This document shows, piece by piece, positions 36,169 to 44,041 of a stretch of DNA of 64,000 nt. A model generated the notes under the pieces. That model ran no database searches, was not told the origin of the DNA, and saw only the letters and a list, made by a program, of their open reading frames with translations. The stretch's first letter is position 1. Each line of letters starts with the position of its first letter. This DNA is from CAJQHT01 sp038123275. Lineage in GTDB: Bacteria; Pseudomonadota; Alphaproteobacteria; Rickettsiales; UBA1997. The translations under genes and the position numbers were made by a program. The stretch spans positions 1-64,000 of the forward strand of contig JAYORG010000004.1 in the NCBI GenBank assembly GCA_038123275.1. Direction: 5' to 3'.

Positions 36169-36336
36169 ATAAAAACACACCTCAAACAATGCATAAACCA
36201 TATCAGGCTTTTAGGATTTACTAGATCCGCGCCATGAATTAAAAACGCGACAGCTATAAAATCAATTATATAGTGGCATAATGTCTCATTTTAGGACACT
36301 TTGCAATGCCTATTTTAAGAGGTTATTTTTAGATAA

Positions 36337-37272
36337 TTAATAAGAATCTTTCCTTTTTCTAGTAGCAACAAAAATATTAAAATCACTATCTTTATCACTA
36401 GCCTCTAAATTACCTCTAAGCTCTATAGAATTAGATCTTAAAAAAGGGTTTATCTTTAATTCATTTTCTAAAATTGCAGGAATGGTTGGCTTATTATTAT
36501 TTCTTACCAAGATAGCATCTTCTTTTTTGCGTAATAAATCTTGATTTTTAGGTTCCAAAGTTAAAGAAAACTCAATATTGTCCAAAGTATATTCATGGGC
36601 ACAATAAATATGAGTACTTTTAGGCAAGCTTTTTATTTTATTTAAAGACTCATACAGCTCTTCTAGGCTACCATCAGCGAAAACTCTACCACAACCAGAA
36701 GAAAAAAGCGTATCACCACAAAATAATATATTTTTATCAGCAATAAAATAAGAAACATGATTAGAACAATGCCCAAATGTAGTAAATGGAGTAAATAATA
36801 TTTCTCCTAATTTAAAATCCCCATAAATTACATCTTCACCCTTAACTTTAGATGTTTTGCGTGAAACATCTCGACTCTGATTAATAATTTTATCATTATT
36901 ATAAATTGTTTCATGTGAAACATTTAAACTAGTGATACTTTTAGAGCTCAACTTCTGATCTATCTTAATAAATATATCCCCCCCTGGCACTGACAGCTGG
37001 TCTTTTTCAAAAACCAAAACCTTGCAACCATATTCTTCCTTTAAATCTTCAATACCCGAAACATGATCATAATGAGAATGTGTAATTATAATAAAATCCA
37101 ATCCCAAACCATTATCTTTTAAAAAATTATCCGCCGCTTTAAAATCCCCCGGGTCAACACAAATAGTTTTTCCACTTTTAAAGCATTTAATTATAAAAAT
37201 ATAATTATCACTAAAAGCTGGAATAATATTTATTTCAAAATCTTGATAATTCTTGGTTTGTATTTTTGTCAT
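36337..37272 (-). CDS. gloB: Hydroxyacylglutathione hydrolase (glyoxalase II) with parS-containing insertion
   Basis: Hydrolyses S-lactoylglutathione in methylglyoxal detoxification. The metallo-beta-lactamase motif THSHYDH is at residues 64-70, followed by FGHCSNH, LFCGDTLFSSGCGR and YCAHEYTLDNIEF. At 311 residues it is about 55 longer than usual. The extra part is mostly residues 108-145 and is encoded by DNA with two parS-like sites (36853-36868 and 36907-36922), read as DVSRKT and NVSHET. The active-site motifs on both sides are intact. It stands alone, with gaps on both sides. Confidence 0.92.
   Translation of the reverse strand: MTKIQTKNYQDFEINIIPAFSDNYIFIIKCFKSGKTICVDPGDFKAADNFLKDNGLGLDFIIITHSHYDHVSGIEDLKEEYGCKVLVFEKDQLSVPGGDIFIKIDQKLSSKSITSLNVSHETIYNNDKIINQSRDVSRKTSKVKGEDVIYGDFKLGEILFTPFTTFGHCSNHVSYFIADKNILFCGDTLFSSGCGRVFADGSLEELYESLNKIKSLPKSTHIYCAHEYTLDNIEFSLTLEPKNQDLLRKKEDAILVRNNNKPTIPAILENELKINPFLRSNSIELRGNLEASDKDSDFNIFVATRKRKDSY
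36853..36868. promoter_or_regulatory. parS-like site (two mismatches)
   Basis: TGTTTTGCGTGAAACA against the consensus TGTTTCACGTGAAACA. Inside the gloB insertion, 39 bases from the next site. Confidence 0.6.
36907..36922. promoter_or_regulatory. parS-like site (one mismatch)
   Basis: TGTTTCATGTGAAACA differs from the ParB-binding consensus by a single base. Inside the gloB insertion. Confidence 0.75.
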
Positions 37273-37313
37273 AATAAATTTTATTTTTGACCTAGCCTTT
37301 GCATAAGACGCGC

Positions 37314-37433
37314 TTTAAGGGGCTATCCCAAATCAAAATTTGGAATTAGAAAAATAAAATCATTCACTTTTTCCTTATTTTTGGCATAAATTAAGGAAAA
37401 ATTGAACGATTTTTAATTTGGGACAGACCCTTT
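37314..37433. repeat. 120-bp inverted-repeat element
   Basis: Arms near 37314-37336 and 37411-37433 pair (CTATCCCAAATCAAAA against TTTTAATTTGGGACAG). The interior at 37357-37396 matches 10246-10286 on the other strand, including a palindrome around TTTTTGGCATAAATTAAGG. It lies upstream of gloB and has no gene. Confidence 0.7.
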
Positions 37434-37525
37434 AACTATTTTCTAAATATTAAAAACTATCTCAATAAAAATCTGTTAATAATTTTAAAATAACAAAAAA
37501 TACTTACTCTCAAAACTTTCCTTTT

Positions 37526-37578
37526 ACAACCACAGGTAGAGCAAGCTCTTCAGGCGCTCTACCTGTGGTTGTATTTTT
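37526..37578 (+). terminator. Strong orphan rho-independent terminator
   Basis: A perfect 17-bp stem (ACAACCACAGGTAGAGC and its complement) with a 13-base loop and a T run on the plus strand. No plus-strand gene is visible upstream, so it may end an unrecognised short RNA. Confidence 0.8.
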
Positions 37579-37685
37579 AAATAAAATAATACAATATTAC
37601 TAAATTAATTAGATTAAACCTCTTTAAAGTTGCAAAGTCAGCGAGCAAGATTTAAGTTTTTTACTGAAATAGCAAAAACTATTTC

Positions 37686-37866
37686 ATGGGTTTGGTAGCC
37701 CTTTACGAGCGGTCTGTAATTTAAGATAAGCACAGATCGTTAACAACTAAGCTTGTCTCCTAGTTTTCTTATGGCTGGGGGACAATGCTGTCAAGGCATT
37801 GTGCTGTTCTCGTAGCGGTCTACCAACCCCCAGTCGCCAGTAATTTCTACCGGCGACTTTTTATTT
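37686..37866 (+). ncRNA. ssrS: Structured small RNA, candidate 6S RNA
   Basis: About 181 nt. A closing stem pairs GGGTTTGGTAG (37688-37698) with CTACCAACCCCC (37820-37831), with one mismatch; next TACGAG pairs with CTCGTA. A side hairpin CGGTCTGT/ACAGATCG follows on the 5' side (37710-37739), then an apical stem AGCTTGTCTCC with GGGGACAATGCT, and an alternative 3' hairpin ACAATGC/GCATTGT. It ends in a clear terminator. The length, the long broken rod shape and the alternative hairpin on the 3' side match 6S RNA, which binds sigma-70 RNA polymerase; primary sequence alone does not prove it. Confidence 0.55.
37832..37866 (+). terminator. Terminator of the structured RNA
   Basis: AGTCGCC and GGCGACT stem followed by TTTTTATTT. 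Confidence 0.88.
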
Positions 37867-37893
37867 AAAATAAACAATAAAAAGCGGGGCAAA

Positions 37894-38061
37894 ATGGCAA
37901 CAAAACTACTAACAACACTATTTCTCTTATTTTTAATATTCCTAATTAGATGGCTAATCCCCTGCTGCCACGGCGAAAATACGGAGATAAAGAATATTTT
38001 GATTAATACAATTCTAATGCTTCCCTTTGTTATCTTGGTTGGGATTTTATTTTTTAAATAG
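37894..38061 (+). CDS. 55-residue two-helix membrane microprotein
   Basis: Starts MATKLLTTLFLLFLIFLIRW, then a short polar loop with two Cys (PCCHGENTEIKN), then a second hydrophobic segment (MLPFVILVGILFFK). No family recognised. A degraded second copy follows at 38066-38174, which supports it as a real gene. Confidence 0.5.
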   Translation: MATKLLTTLFLLFLIFLIRWLIPCCHGENTEIKNILINTILMLPFVILVGILFFK

Positions 38062-38065
38062 TTTT

Positions 38066-38174
38066 CAAAATTTATACACTAAATAGATATAATTGGATAT
38101 TTTTATGGATAACTCTTCCCTTTGCAGTTTTAATTGGGTTTTTGTTTTGTAAACAATATTATGTTGACTTTTAA
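38066..38174 (+). pseudogene. Remnant of a duplicated microprotein gene
   Basis: In one frame the DNA encodes WIFLWITLPFAVLIGFLFCK, clearly similar to the C-terminal helix of the preceding microprotein (LINTILMLPFVILVGILFFK). No start codon or first helix remains. It lies just before the fic gene. Confidence 0.5.
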
Positions 38175-38226
38175 AACCATTTATCTCACATTATATACTG
38201 TAATATCACATTAGCATTAAATTAAC

Positions 38227-39309
38227 ATGAATTGGGAAAATTTTAGAATAAATAAAAGGCTAAACTTAAAACCTGAAGCCATTGAAGAAATATACGCCTT
38301 AATTGCAAAAATTGACGCCATTAAAAATAGTTTCTCCCTAACTAATAATTTACTACCCCAAACCATCAATCGCCTTACCTCTTCTTTAATTATTACCTCA
38401 ACTGGAGCTTCAAATAGAATTGAAGGCAATAAACTCACCGACAATCAAGTTGAAAAGCTTTATAAAAATTTTAATATACAAAAATTTAAAACTAGAGACG
38501 AGCAAGAAGTTGCTGGATATTTAGAAGCTTTACAAGAAATATTAGCAAGTTATCAACATATTAAAATAACCGAATCTCAAATCTTATCATTTCACGATCA
38601 AATGCTTCAATATAGCGTTAAAGACTCTAGACATAAAGGAATCTATAAATTTGGATCAAATAGGGTTGAAGCAAAAGACCATAATGGCAATTTAGTAGGC
38701 ATTATTTTTGACCCAACACCACCACATTTAGTTAAAAAAGAAATACAAGAATTAATACAATGGTATAATTTTGCTATTACAGAAGACAAGAAACATTCTT
38801 TAATTTTAATCGCTAATTTTATTTTTGAATATTTAGCTATTCACCCATTTCAAGATGGAAACGGCAGAACTAGCCGGTTATTAGCAAATTTAATGCTTTT
38901 GCAAGCTGGATATAATTTTACTAATATAGTTTCTCACGAAAAATTAGTAGAAGACAACAAGACTGATTATTATTTAGCTCTAAATAAAACTCAAAAAACC
39001 TGGAAAACTGACAATGAAGATATTTCTACTTGGTTAATATTTTTCTTAAAAATAGTTAATGGACAAGCCAGCAAAGCCTTGGACATCTTAAAAGGCGAAA
39101 CCATTGAACATTTACTATCAGAGAAACAACTAGAATTATGGAATTGGGCTTTATCTTTAGAAAAAAAAGAATTTTCACGAAAAGATGCCATCGAAGCCCT
39201 GGGCTTTCCACCAAGAACTGTTGAATCAATTATTAAGAAATTATTTGATTTAAAAAAGTTAGAAAAAATGGGTGAAGGTAGAGGAATTAGGTATAGGGTC
39301 AAAAAATAA
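38227..39309 (+). CDS. Fic-domain AMP transferase with built-in inhibitory helix
   Basis: A 360-residue protein. The Fic motif HPFQDGNGR starts at His206 and keeps all catalytic residues. An inhibitory motif of the (S/T)xxxE(G/N) type is at residues 62-67 (SNRIEG), so this is a class II (N-terminally self-inhibited) Fic enzyme. The C-terminal part (SRKDAIEALGFPPRTVESII, GEGRGIRYRVKK) is a winged helix. Fic enzymes of this shape are common in bacteria and usually modify a cellular target with AMP; the target is unknown. There is no export signal and no antitoxin gene beside it. Confidence 0.92.
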   Translation: MNWENFRINKRLNLKPEAIEEIYALIAKIDAIKNSFSLTNNLLPQTINRLTSSLIITSTGASNRIEGNKLTDNQVEKLYKNFNIQKFKTRDEQEVAGYLEALQEILASYQHIKITESQILSFHDQMLQYSVKDSRHKGIYKFGSNRVEAKDHNGNLVGIIFDPTPPHLVKKEIQELIQWYNFAITEDKKHSLILIANFIFEYLAIHPFQDGNGRTSRLLANLMLLQAGYNFTNIVSHEKLVEDNKTDYYLALNKTQKTWKTDNEDISTWLIFFLKIVNGQASKALDILKGETIEHLLSEKQLELWNWALSLEKKEFSRKDAIEALGFPPRTVESIIKKLFDLKKLEKMGEGRGIRYRVKK

Positions 39310-39511
39310 TATTATCCAGAAGCAGTGAATAAAAAATATTTTAATATCATTGAATAATAAAATTTATAAATTTGCCAATTTTTTTATTAATGGAAATGAT
39401 GGTTCATTTTAATTAACTTATTAAGAGATGGGGAGAATGATCATTGTTACAAATTAAATGATTGCAATAATATTAAAAAATTATCTTTTGAGCAACCAAG
39501 GAAGAAGGTGA

Positions 39512-39805
39512 AAAAAATTTCTTATCACGCGTAGGGTTAATTATTATAATTTAAACCTTCCTTGTTTATTTTTTGAGCCTATTTCAAGAGTAACAAAGAT
39601 AAATCATATAGGATCACAAATTATTCCTGATATTACAAAATTAGATATTTATGAGGACACAATACAAGATAATGATATTTGTTTAGAGGTTAATGGTTAT
39701 AATCAAGAACCAATACAACTTTCATTGTTTATTGCTCCTTGGAATAATATATCAGATTCGACTATTTCAATAAGATACAACCAATTCTTTTCATTCCAAT
39801 TATAG
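39512..39805 (+). pseudogene. Gene remnant without start codon
   Basis: A 97-codon open frame follows a stop and ends at TAG 39803-39805. It encodes an acidic, beta-rich sequence (VTKINHIGSQIIPDITKLDI, then DICLEVNGYNQEPIQLSLFI). There is no ATG at its beginning, and the rest of the 490-base gap (39310-39511) has no coding frame I can join to it. Family unknown; probably the 3' end of a lost gene. Confidence 0.4.
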
Positions 39806-40696
39806 TTTTATGCTATTTATCAGGTTATCTATAAAACTAGTTGCTATGCCGCTAGCATCACATTCAGGATGAAATTGGGTTAATAAAAACATTTTGGGAT
39901 AAGTTTTATGCTCAACGGCCTCAACAACTCCGTCTAGTGAAATTGCAGCTACTTTTAATTGATCTGATAGATTTTCTTCAAAGCAACCTTGGTGATGAAT
40001 GCTGAGTTCCTTTATATTTTCTAGATTAATATTTGGATTTGATTTTTTATAAATTTCTGCCAATAAAGAATCTTTTGTTACTTTCATCTCATGAGTTCCT
40101 TTAAAAATATTCTCTTTTTCTCCTTTTAAAATAAGCTCAAAATTATCCTCATAATCTTTCAACATTTCTTTGGAAAAATTCTTTAAATTATCGTCATAAT
40201 GGTAATTTTCCCTCTCGCCATTATTAGTTCTTCTATCATCTGGTAAGTGCTGAACTAAATTACCTCCTAAAACTGCATTAATGAGTTGCATTCCTCCACA
40301 TATTCCAAGCACAGATATATCTTGTCTTTTTAAAGCATATTCTATCATTCTAACCTCTGTTGCCTGTCTGGCATTAAATGGGCTTACAGGTAATCTTCTC
40401 TTGGTTTGTGGGTGAATATAGTTTTCACCATAGAGATTTGGATGAATATCTCGTTTATTTCCTGGAAAAATAAGAGCATTACACCCTTCTAAAATTGCAT
40501 CAACTATTTTAAAATGCTCTTCCAATAAACCTTTAAATTGTTCATCTTTAATATGCCTATCCCTTTTGATATCCTTATTTAAATTGGTTGGAATAAGAAC
40601 AGGAGCGCCACCACAAATTTCAACTAATTTTACTATCAAACGACAACGCATAATGTTGGTATCATCAGCAATCCCAATCCTAAATTTATTTTTCAT
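39800..40696 (-). CDS. Gamma-glutamyl hydrolase, class I glutamine-amidotransferase fold (PuuD/C26-like)
   Basis: A 298-residue cytosolic hydrolase. The nucleophile Cys is in SVLGICGGMQLINAVLGG and the catalytic His-Glu in LTQFHPECDASG. A His-rich middle (SIHHQGCFEENL) precedes it. PuuD-type enzymes cleave gamma-glutamyl bonds, for example in gamma-glutamyl-GABA. It is divergent from rimK, which makes glutamyl bonds, with 90 bases between them. That pairing suggests opposing reactions on one substrate, which is inference. Confidence 0.85.
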   Translation of the reverse strand: MKNKFRIGIADDTNIMRCRLIVKLVEICGGAPVLIPTNLNKDIKRDRHIKDEQFKGLLEEHFKIVDAILEGCNALIFPGNKRDIHPNLYGENYIHPQTKRRLPVSPFNARQATEVRMIEYALKRQDISVLGICGGMQLINAVLGGNLVQHLPDDRRTNNGERENYHYDDNLKNFSKEMLKDYEDNFELILKGEKENIFKGTHEMKVTKDSLLAEIYKKSNPNINLENIKELSIHHQGCFEENLSDQLKVAAISLDGVVEAVEHKTYPKMFLLTQFHPECDASGIATSFIDNLINSIKL

Positions 40697-40786
40697 ATTT
40701 TGATTAAAAAATCTTTGTATAATTAACTTTTATAGAATATTTTTTACCTAAAATTTTTATCAACACAACATAGTTTTTACAAATAA

Positions 40787-41683
40787 ATGAAGATAGGATT
40801 ATTGGTATCAGAGAAAGGATTATACTCCCACAAAAGATTAAAAGAAGAAGCGGAAAAAAGAGGTCATAAATTTAGAATTATTAACCTTACTGAATGTTTT
40901 GTTAACATCACTAATGATACGCCAACAATTTATGACAAGAATGGTAAACCAATTAGAGATTTAGATGCCGTTATTCCAAGAATAGAACCTTCTATTACTT
41001 TTTATGGAACTGCTATCCTAAGGCAATTTGAGATGCTTGGCGTTTATTCTTTAAATAGCTCAATTGCAGTTCTAAAAGCTAGGGATAAGCTTAAATCTCT
41101 ACAAATATTAGCCAAAAATGATATTCCTATGCCATCAACTGGTATTGCCAATTCTCCAGCTAGTATTGATGCGATAATCAAATCTCTTGGTGGAGCTCCA
41201 TTAATCATTAAATTAGTTGAAGGAACGGAAGGCGAAGGTGTTGTTTTGGCTGAAACAAATAGTGCTGCAAAAAGTGTAATTTCAGCTTTTAAACAGCTTC
41301 ACGCTAATGTTATTGTACAGGAATTTATCAAAGAATCATCTGGTAGAGATATTAGATGTTTTGTTGTTGGCAATAAAGTTGTGGCTTCAATGGAAAGAGT
41401 TGCTAATGAAGGTGAATATAGAGCAAATTTCCATCTTGGAGCAACTGTAAAACCAATAACCATTACCAAGGAAGAAAGAGCAATGGCAGTCAAGGCAAGC
41501 AAAGTAATGGGAATGGATGTTGCTGGAGTTGATATTTTAAGATCAAATCGTGGCTCTTTAGTCCTTGAAATTAATTCTTCTCCTGGGCTTGAGGGTATTG
41601 AAAAAGCAACTGAGAAAAATGTTGCTGGCTTTATGATTGAGCATATTGAAAAAAATGTGCATAAAATATTAAAAAATCACTGA
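40787..41683 (+). CDS. rimK: RimK-type ATP-grasp glutamate ligase
   Basis: A 298-residue ATP-grasp ligase that adds glutamates to the C-terminus of ribosomal protein S6 in E. coli or makes poly-glutamate. Signatures: AVIPRIEPSITFYGTAILRQ, ARDKLKSLQILAKNDIPMP, LIIKLVEGTEGEGVVLAET, VQEFIKESSGRDIRCFVVG and the metal-binding EINSSPGLEGIEKAT. Length and motifs fit RimK closely. It faces a gamma-glutamyl hydrolase gene. Confidence 0.94.
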   Translation: MKIGLLVSEKGLYSHKRLKEEAEKRGHKFRIINLTECFVNITNDTPTIYDKNGKPIRDLDAVIPRIEPSITFYGTAILRQFEMLGVYSLNSSIAVLKARDKLKSLQILAKNDIPMPSTGIANSPASIDAIIKSLGGAPLIIKLVEGTEGEGVVLAETNSAAKSVISAFKQLHANVIVQEFIKESSGRDIRCFVVGNKVVASMERVANEGEYRANFHLGATVKPITITKEERAMAVKASKVMGMDVAGVDILRSNRGSLVLEINSSPGLEGIEKATEKNVAGFMIEHIEKNVHKILKNH

Positions 41684-41808
41684 TCAGTATCACAATTTTA
41701 TTGCTTAAATTTTAAAACTAAAATAATTTTATTATTAGCTTTGACGATTCTGGTTACTCAAGTAAGCAAAGCATTGGTTTATTTTTATTAATAAATTTAT
41801 GTTTTGTC

Positions 41809-42024
41809 ATGAATACGTTAAAATCCCTTGCCCTTATCCTGTCTTTTTTAATTTCATTTGCTTCTTTTAATTACATCGCTTTTGCTGATGATCATGGAGA
41901 AAATAAGTATATCTATAAAGAGAATGAAAATGATTATGATAACTACAATTATGATGAAATTCCTGATGAATTATAAGATGAAAATGAGGACCAAGAAGAA
42001 AAGAGAAGATCAATTGATAGTTAG
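41809..42024 (+). CDS. Small secreted acidic protein, with in-frame stop
   Basis: ATG 41809 opens a 55-residue product with a clear signal peptide (hydrophobic 8-20, cleavage after IAFA) and an acidic Tyr/Asn-rich tail (ENDYDNYNYDEIPDEL). The TAA at 41974-41976 ends it, but the same frame continues as acidic sequence (DENEDQEEKRRSIDS) to TAG 42022-42024. So it is either a 55-residue protein or a 70-residue one cut by a nonsense change. It follows rimK. Confidence 0.5.
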
Positions 42025-42056
42025 GATGTGTATGATTAATAATATTTGCTTACCTA

Positions 42057-42221
42057 ATGGCTAGTGATTTTGATAAAGAAGAAATTTTACGCAATGCTGA
42101 GGATTTGGTTAAAAGTTATAAGGAAAAATCTGTAGGAATTGTTCAGCAAAGAATTGATAACTTGAATAATAACCATTCTCGTGAGAGTGATTACCTCTTT
42201 ATGTTATTGAACAATTGTTAA
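42057..42221 (+). CDS. Small helical protein, unknown
   Basis: A 54-residue frame starting MASDFDKEEILRNAEDLVKS, charged and helical. The pattern (KEKSVGIVQQRIDNL) recalls short alphaproteobacterial proteins of about 70 residues, but it stops early (LFMLLNNC), so it may be a truncated member. The sequence from 42222 to 42439 shows nothing I can support. Confidence 0.4.
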   Translation: MASDFDKEEILRNAEDLVKSYKEKSVGIVQQRIDNLNNNHSRESDYLFMLLNNC

Positions 42222-42439
42222 ATGTCAACCAGATGTCGGTCTAGTCCCTTTAGACAGTTGGACCCATTATTCCAATTTAGAAATCCTTAGAAAATTAATA
42301 GAAAATCTATCTCTGCCATAGTAACAATTAGTAATCAATAGAATATCTGAGCGCCCTTTAGAAAAGGCTTGTGAGTATTTGTTAGTAAATGTGAGTAGTA
42401 ATTAGAACTTCTGAGTATCGAAAGTTCGCAAAAATTGTC

Positions 42440-42531
42440 TGGCGGAGAGGAAGGGATTCGAACCCTCGGTAGAGTTTAACCTCTACACACGCTTTCCAAG
42501 CGTGCACCTTCAGCCACTCGGCCACCTCTCC
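42440..42531 (-). tRNA. tRNA-Ser (anticodon GGA)
   Basis: A 92-nt class II tRNA on the minus strand: acceptor GGAGAGG/CCTCTCC, anticodon loop TTGGAAA (GGA), long variable arm (GTAGAGGTTAAACTCTAC), T loop TTCGAAT and encoded CCA. Confidence 0.95.
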
Positions 42532-42583
42532 AAACTAATAAAAAAACTACGGCAAACTAATTACTTCAATATCAACTAAGTAA

Positions 42584-42656
42584 CTCAGGGATAAATTATA
42601 GATTTATGCCCGTAAAAACTAAAAACAATTATTAATTGTTTTTTTAACGTTTTTGC
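42584..42656 (-). repeat. Structured dispersed repeat, copy 2
   Basis: Reverse-strand copy of the 10115-10187 repeat. The outer stem here is AAAAAC with GTTTTT and the inner stem is AACAATTAATAATTGTT. Confidence 0.8.
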
Positions 42657-42702
42657 CTTGACCACCTCTCCAAAACTTGAATCATAAACTAGATATTTAG
42701 TT

Positions 42703-42904
42703 CCCACATCACAGATCAGGGTCAGAGTTTACTCTGACCCCCTGCGAAAGGGCGAATGCAAACTACCAACATCTAATATGTTTTTGCTAAGAACCTCCTC
42801 ACAATGGCAGATTATTATAGAATATACAATGTTTTTGTTGAATTCTGGCTTTGCCTCTTCAGTAAGGGGTCAGAGTAAACACTGACCCCGATCTGTGACG
42901 TGGG
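42703..42904. repeat. REP/MITE-like element with 39-bp inverted ends
   Basis: The ends 42703-42741 and 42866-42904 match at 36 of 39 positions as reverse complements. Each end also contains its own palindrome (GGGTCAGAGT...ACTCTGACCC). The 124-base interior has no gene. The motif is like the REP sequences mobilised by RAYT transposases, but no transposase is in the window. It lies just after the nrdB stop. Confidence 0.82.
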
Positions 42905-42917
42905 GGATATGGTTTAT

Positions 42918-43913
42918 TTAGACTTTTAACATATCTTTTTTGTCAGCATCTATGTCTTTAAAAACATCTTCCCAAGAGCCTGTTGTTGATGCTTTGGAAT
43001 ATTCTGTTACTCTATTTTCAAAGAAGTTAGTATGCTCAACTCCGTTTAATATTTCGTCAAGCCATGGAAGAGGGTTGTCGTCAATCATGTAAATATCTTT
43101 TAATCCTAATTGATTTAATCTTCTATCGGCAATATATCTAATATATCTTTTAACTTCTCTGGCTGTTAGGCCTTCAATATTTCCCAGTTCAAAAGCAAGA
43201 TCAACAAAAGCATCTTCAAAATGAACTATGGTAGCACAAGCTTCATAAAGATGGCCTCTTAAATCCTCGTCCCAAACTTCTGGATTTTCTTTTACAAAAG
43301 TTCGAAATAACTTAATAATTGACTCAGTGTGCAAAGACTCATCTCTAACAGACCAAGCTACTATTTGACCCATACCTTTCATTTTTCCAAATCTTTGAAA
43401 GTTTAGAAGAATGGCAAAAGAAGCAAATAGCTGCAAACCTTCGGTAAAACCACCAAAAACTGCCAATGTTGTAGCAATATCTTTCTTGGTTTTAACGCCA
43501 AATTTTTGCATATAATCGTACTTATCCTTCATCTCTTTATATTTCAAAAAGGCTGAGTACTCTGTCTCATCCATACCAATAGTATCCAAAAGATGAGAAT
43601 AAGCAGCAATATGAACCGTCTCCATATTAGAAAAGGCAGCAAGCATCATTTGAACCTCGGTTGGTTGAAATACCTGAGAATAATGCTTCATGTAACAGTT
43701 ATTAACCTCTATGTCGGCCTGTGTAAAAAAGCGAAATATTTGTGTTAAAAGATTTTTTTCTGTTGGAGTTAAGTTATGCTTCCAATCTCTAACATCATCT
43801 GCTAAAGGCACTTCTTCTGGCAACCAATGAACTTGTTGTTGTTTTAGCCAAGCATCATAAGCCCAAGGATAGTTAAAAGGCTTGTAAACCGCTTGTGCAT
43901 CTAATAGGGACAT
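42918..43913 (-). CDS. nrdB: Ribonucleotide reductase class I, small subunit
   Basis: Provides the di-iron tyrosyl radical for ribonucleotide reduction. It has 331 residues. Metal ligands are in FFTQADIEVNN, NMETVHIAAYSHLL, GFTEGLQLFASF and RDESLHTESI. The Tyr in AAYSHLL sits at the radical position, so this is the Tyr type rather than the Tyr-less class Ic. The large subunit nrdA is not in the window. A REP-like element lies just past its stop. Confidence 0.96.
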   Translation of the reverse strand: MSLLDAQAVYKPFNYPWAYDAWLKQQQVHWLPEEVPLADDVRDWKHNLTPTEKNLLTQIFRFFTQADIEVNNCYMKHYSQVFQPTEVQMMLAAFSNMETVHIAAYSHLLDTIGMDETEYSAFLKYKEMKDKYDYMQKFGVKTKKDIATTLAVFGGFTEGLQLFASFAILLNFQRFGKMKGMGQIVAWSVRDESLHTESIIKLFRTFVKENPEVWDEDLRGHLYEACATIVHFEDAFVDLAFELGNIEGLTAREVKRYIRYIADRRLNQLGLKDIYMIDDNPLPWLDEILNGVEHTNFFENRVTEYSKASTTGSWEDVFKDIDADKKDMLKV

Positions 43914-44041
43914 TTTTAGCTTTATTTTAAATTATAAAAAAAGGGATAAACACTATATGTAGTAGAGATAGCAAGAAAAACATACAACATATTGTTATTT
44001 CATGTTAAATTGACAAATTCAATAAACAAGAAAATTCTTGT

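Noticed and set aside
37686..37866. Structured RNA considered as tmRNA, RNase P RNA or SRP RNA
   Set aside because: It has no tag reading frame or tRNA-like end, none of the RNase P conserved blocks that I know, and no SRP GGAAGG/AGCAG loop.
38227..39309. Fic protein as a secreted effector or a toxin-antitoxin pair
   Set aside because: There is no export signal and no adjacent antitoxin; the inhibitory helix is built into the same protein.
41858..42064. A 68-codon frame rich in Met, Ile and Lys
   Set aside because: It overlaps the secreted acidic protein in another frame; its low-complexity content is a by-product of the acidic codons.
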